From positions 1-8,741 of the forward strand of contig JAVBKA010000160.1 of NCBI GenBank assembly GCA_031546715.1: a stretch of DNA of 8,741 bases. The letters are read 5' to 3'. Position 1 is the stretch's first letter. Each line of letters starts with the position of its first letter. Made by a program: the position numbers and the translations under genes. This document shows positions 7,357 to 8,741 of the stretch, one piece after another. The notes below the pieces were generated by a model. The model was not told where the DNA came from. It ran no database searches and saw only the letters and a program-made list of their open reading frames with translations. Source of the DNA: JAVBKA01 sp031546715 (GTDB lineage Bacteria; Bacillota; Clostridia; Oscillospirales; UBA929).

Positions 7357-7663
7357 ATCAACAAAATACGCTCGGTCAAGCAGGCTACGTCTGCTCTGTG
7401 GGCTTGAGGTGTCATAATGATTCACTAACCTAATTCCCAACTTATAACCTTGGTAGGCTCAATGATTGTTGAGCTTTGGTTTTGTTGGAATTTGGTTGAA
7501 ACTCAAAGACTTCTTTAAGAGATTTTTGAGAGTGCGGTCGTTTGTCGGCGGGGAACTATATCCTTGTAGACTTTGCCTCGCAACGCTCATCAGAGTTTGC
7601 GGTTATACCGTGCACTGTGAGTTTCAATCCTTTTCCGATAACGGAGAAGGATTTTTTATTTTT
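7357..7663 (+). ncRNA. Candidate structured noncoding RNA or attenuated leader, family unknown
   Basis: About 300 bases lie between a near-consensus promoter and a strong terminator with no credible plus-strand gene. Several helices can be read by eye. A three-tier stem pairs AATTCC-C-AAC (7432-7441) with GTTGGAATT (7484-7492), AACC (7446-7449) with GGTT (7478-7481), and GCTCAA (7457-7462) with TTGAGC (7469-7474). TCAAGC (7376-7381) pairs with GCTTGA (7402-7407). A long-range 12-bp helix pairs 7494-7505 with 7618-7629 (one G-T). A small hairpin is CGGT-TAT-ACCG (7600-7610), which competes with GCTCGGT (7370-7376) against ACCGTGC (7607-7613). I see no hallmark of RNase P, tmRNA, SRP RNA, T-box or the common riboswitches. 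It could be an independent RNA or the regulatory leader of the GNAT gene at 7710. Confidence 0.65.
7626..7663 (+). terminator. Intrinsic terminator at the end of the structured RNA
   Basis: AATCCTTTTCCG (7626-7637) pairs with CGGAGAAGGATT (7642-7653) over 12 bp with one G-T pair and an ATAA loop, followed by TTTTTTATTTTT (7652-7663). It ends 46 bases before the GNAT start codon. Its first four bases are shared with the long-range helix 7494-7505/7618-7629, so the two cannot form completely together. Confidence 0.88.
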
Positions 7664-7670
7664 AGCTTGA

Positions 7671-7690
7671 CCAGCGGCAAAGCCGCTTGG
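7671..7690 (+). other. Short hairpin just ahead of the GNAT ribosome site
   Basis: GCGGC-AAA-GCCGC (7674-7686), extended by CCA/TGG around one bulged T, gives an 8-bp stem ending 9 bases before GGAGG. No T run follows, so it is not a terminator. It may influence translation or be an operator. Confidence 0.45.
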
Positions 7691-7699
7691 TATTATGTT

Positions 7700-7704
7700 G
7701 GAGG
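7700..7704 (+). promoter_or_regulatory. Ribosome binding site deciding the GNAT start
   Basis: GGAGG lies 5 bases before ATG 7710. An in-frame ATG at 7695 lies upstream of this site and has no ribosome site of its own, so translation should begin at 7710. Confidence 0.8.
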
Positions 7705-7709
7705 ATATT

Positions 7710-8558
7710 ATGAAAATTACAACAAATTACTATTCTAACCCAGAATATGAAGCAATGTATGATGACCTTATCAAAGAAACCTTTGGATTCTCATTTGCGC
7801 CATGGTTTGAGCGCAAGCTGTGGGACGAACGGTACGAGAGCTACTCCATTATTGAAAACGGCAGAATGCTCTCAAATATCAGCATATTCAAGACTAATTT
7901 ACTAGTGGTTGGGAAACCTGTACGCGCCCATCAATACGGCGCAGTGGCAACGAGGAAAAGTTGGCGTGGGAAAGGCTTGTCCCGTGTGATTATGGAGCAT
8001 ATAAACTCTTTATATCCCGATGTTCCGGCGTTTCTTTCGGCCAATCCCAGTGTGCTGGATTTTTATCCTCGATTTGGCTTTCGCAGGGTGACAGAATACA
8101 GACCGGCACTGGATGCAAAAATTGACAACCCCACCGCACCTATAATCATGCTAAAGCCGGACGATGAAGCCGTCCAATCGGCTATACAAAATCGCACAGC
8201 ATATTCAAGCCTAGTTGACAGCGTGAATACCCAGTCAGTGCAGATGTTTCACCTACTACTGGAATATACTGACGCCATATACCACCTGCCAAAAAGTGAC
8301 GTCGTTGTCGTCGCCGAGCAAACGGATGAAAAACTGTTTGTCGCAGATGTGATATCCGATAAGCCTTTGAAATGGAGCGATATCGCCGCCGAGCTGCCAT
8401 TTGTCGGCGTTCAGCGCATAGAGTTTGGTTTCTGTCCTGATTGGTTGGGCGTGAACGCTGCTTGGGAACCCATAAGCGGCGACGGCGACCCGTTCTTTAT
8501 TAAAGGCAGTCTTGAGCTGCCTGAGAGATTTATTTTCCCAATTACGTCAAGAACGTGA
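7710..8558 (+). CDS. GNAT family N-acetyltransferase
   Basis: 282 residues from ATG 7710, picked over the ATG at 7695 because GGAGG (7700-7704) lies between them. The acetyl-CoA binding segment is GAVATRKSWRGKGLSRVIME (77-96), with RGKGL as the pyrophosphate loop. The second GNAT landmark is NPSVLDFYPRFGF (112-124), the beta-bulge and following helix. The remaining 150 residues form a C-terminal region without a motif I recognise. The layout of an N-terminal GNAT plus extra domain is loosely like the Eis-type two-domain acetyltransferases, but the length is shorter and the relation is not shown. It transfers an acetyl group from acetyl-CoA to an unidentified amine; antibiotic modification is possible but unsupported. 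It follows the structured RNA and its terminator by 46 bases, so expression may depend on readthrough. No terminator is evident after its stop. Confidence 0.92.
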   Translation: MKITTNYYSNPEYEAMYDDLIKETFGFSFAPWFERKLWDERYESYSIIENGRMLSNISIFKTNLLVVGKPVRAHQYGAVATRKSWRGKGLSRVIMEHINSLYPDVPAFLSANPSVLDFYPRFGFRRVTEYRPALDAKIDNPTAPIIMLKPDDEAVQSAIQNRTAYSSLVDSVNTQSVQMFHLLLEYTDAIYHLPKSDVVVVAEQTDEKLFVADVISDKPLKWSDIAAELPFVGVQRIEFGFCPDWLGVNAAWEPISGDGDPFFIKGSLELPERFIFPITSRT

Positions 8559-8594
8559 GCGAAACCCTTGAACAGACCTTTAGACCGAAGTTAG

Positions 8595-8603
8595 TGATAT
8601 ACT
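8595..8603 (+). promoter_or_regulatory. Possible extended -10 promoter
   Basis: TGATATACT matches the extended -10 form TG-N-TATAAT with one mismatch in the hexamer. No -35 box at 16-18 bases is convincing; TTGAAC (8568-8573) is 24 bases away. It would start transcription near 8609 and serve the gene at 8659. Confidence 0.3.
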
Positions 8604-8609
8604 TACGCT

Positions 8610-8654
8610 ATGGGCAAAGACAATATCCTCGCTAGTGCAGCGATTAAGGAGTAA
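8610..8654 (+). other. Possible 14-codon upstream ORF
   Basis: ATG 8610 opens a frame reading MGKDNILASAAIKE and stopping with TAA at 8652-8654, immediately after the AAGGAG ribosome site of the next gene and 4 bases before its ATG. It has no ribosome site of its own and could be leaderless if the promoter above is used. It may couple translation or be chance. Confidence 0.2.
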
Positions 8655-8658
8655 TACA

Positions 8659-8741
8659 ATGGCATTCAGCAGAATCACAAGAGGTGCAGACTACCTCGAA
8701 AGCCTAACAACATATATTCGCGCCACATATGCCCTACCCGT
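8659..8741 (+). CDS. Unidentified protein, N-terminal 27 residues only
   Basis: ATG 8659 follows AAGGAG (8646-8651) by 7 bases, a good ribosome site. The visible product begins MAFSRITRGADYLESLTTYI and stays open to the right edge. It has no signal peptide and looks like a soluble or basic-start protein. The family cannot be named from this much. It runs in the same direction as the GNAT gene, 100 bases beyond its stop. Confidence 0.6.
   Translation, partial: MAFSRITRGADYLESLTTYIRATYALP

Noticed and set aside
7494..7630. GGTTGAAAC and GTTTCAATCC, which resemble the ends of some CRISPR repeats
   Set aside because: There is one inverted pair only, no regularly spaced repeats, no spacers and no cas gene. 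The pair is better explained as a helix in the RNA.
7667..7696. Promoter-like pair TTGACC-18-TATTAT with a palindrome in the spacer, just before the GNAT gene
   Set aside because: Transcription would begin near 7703, inside the GGAGG ribosome site, leaving almost no leader. The TTGACC and TATTAT matches may be coincidental, though an operator role of the hairpin is not excluded.
7695..7697. ATG 7695 as start of the GNAT gene
   Set aside because: The only ribosome site, GGAGG at 7700-7704, lies downstream of it and serves ATG 7710.
7466..7738. 90-codon plus-strand ORF across the structured RNA and terminator
   Set aside because: It has no ribosome site, reads through the terminator hairpin and T run, overlaps the start of the GNAT gene, and has a composition typical of noncoding sequence.

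Overview
The window reads like chromosomal DNA of a low-to-mid-GC Gram-positive bacterium, most likely a member of the Clostridia. The grounds are purine-rich GGAGG-type ribosome sites at the usual spacing, sigma-70/sigma-A type promoters with 17-base spacers, strong hairpin-plus-T-run terminators, and very large hybrid sensor kinases with fused periplasmic-type binding domains. This placement is inference from style; no marker gene is present.

Positions 1-5481 hold two consecutive plus-strand hybrid histidine kinases. The first enters from the left edge without its N-terminus and carries HATPase, two receiver domains and an Hpt domain. The second is complete (1252 residues): signal peptide, two extracytoplasmic solute-binding-like domains, one membrane segment, two PAS-like domains, HisKA, HATPase and one receiver. 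The genes overlap by 4 bases (ATGA), so they are co-translated. The second has no Hpt and the first has one, so they may form one phosphorelay. No DNA-binding output regulator is in view.

Positions 5482-6969: a perfect 11-bp hairpin separates the kinase operon from a convergent minus-strand gene, a 437-residue fusion of a GNAT acetyltransferase to a SAM-dependent methyltransferase. Short coding-like stretches without usable starts flank this gene on the same strand at both ends and may be gene remnants.

Positions 6970-7709 hold no conventional gene but are the most unusual part of the window. Two near-consensus promoters stand back to back at 7284-7350. The leftward one drives a compact unit: ribosome site, 31-codon ORF, strong terminator. 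The rightward one drives about 300 bases of richly folded sequence ending in a 12-bp terminator hairpin. I interpret this as a structured noncoding RNA, or a long attenuated leader of the next gene. I could not assign it to a known family.

Positions 7710-8741: a 282-residue GNAT acetyltransferase, then the first 27 codons of an unidentified gene running off the right edge. A possible extended -10 promoter and a 14-codon upstream ORF lie between them.
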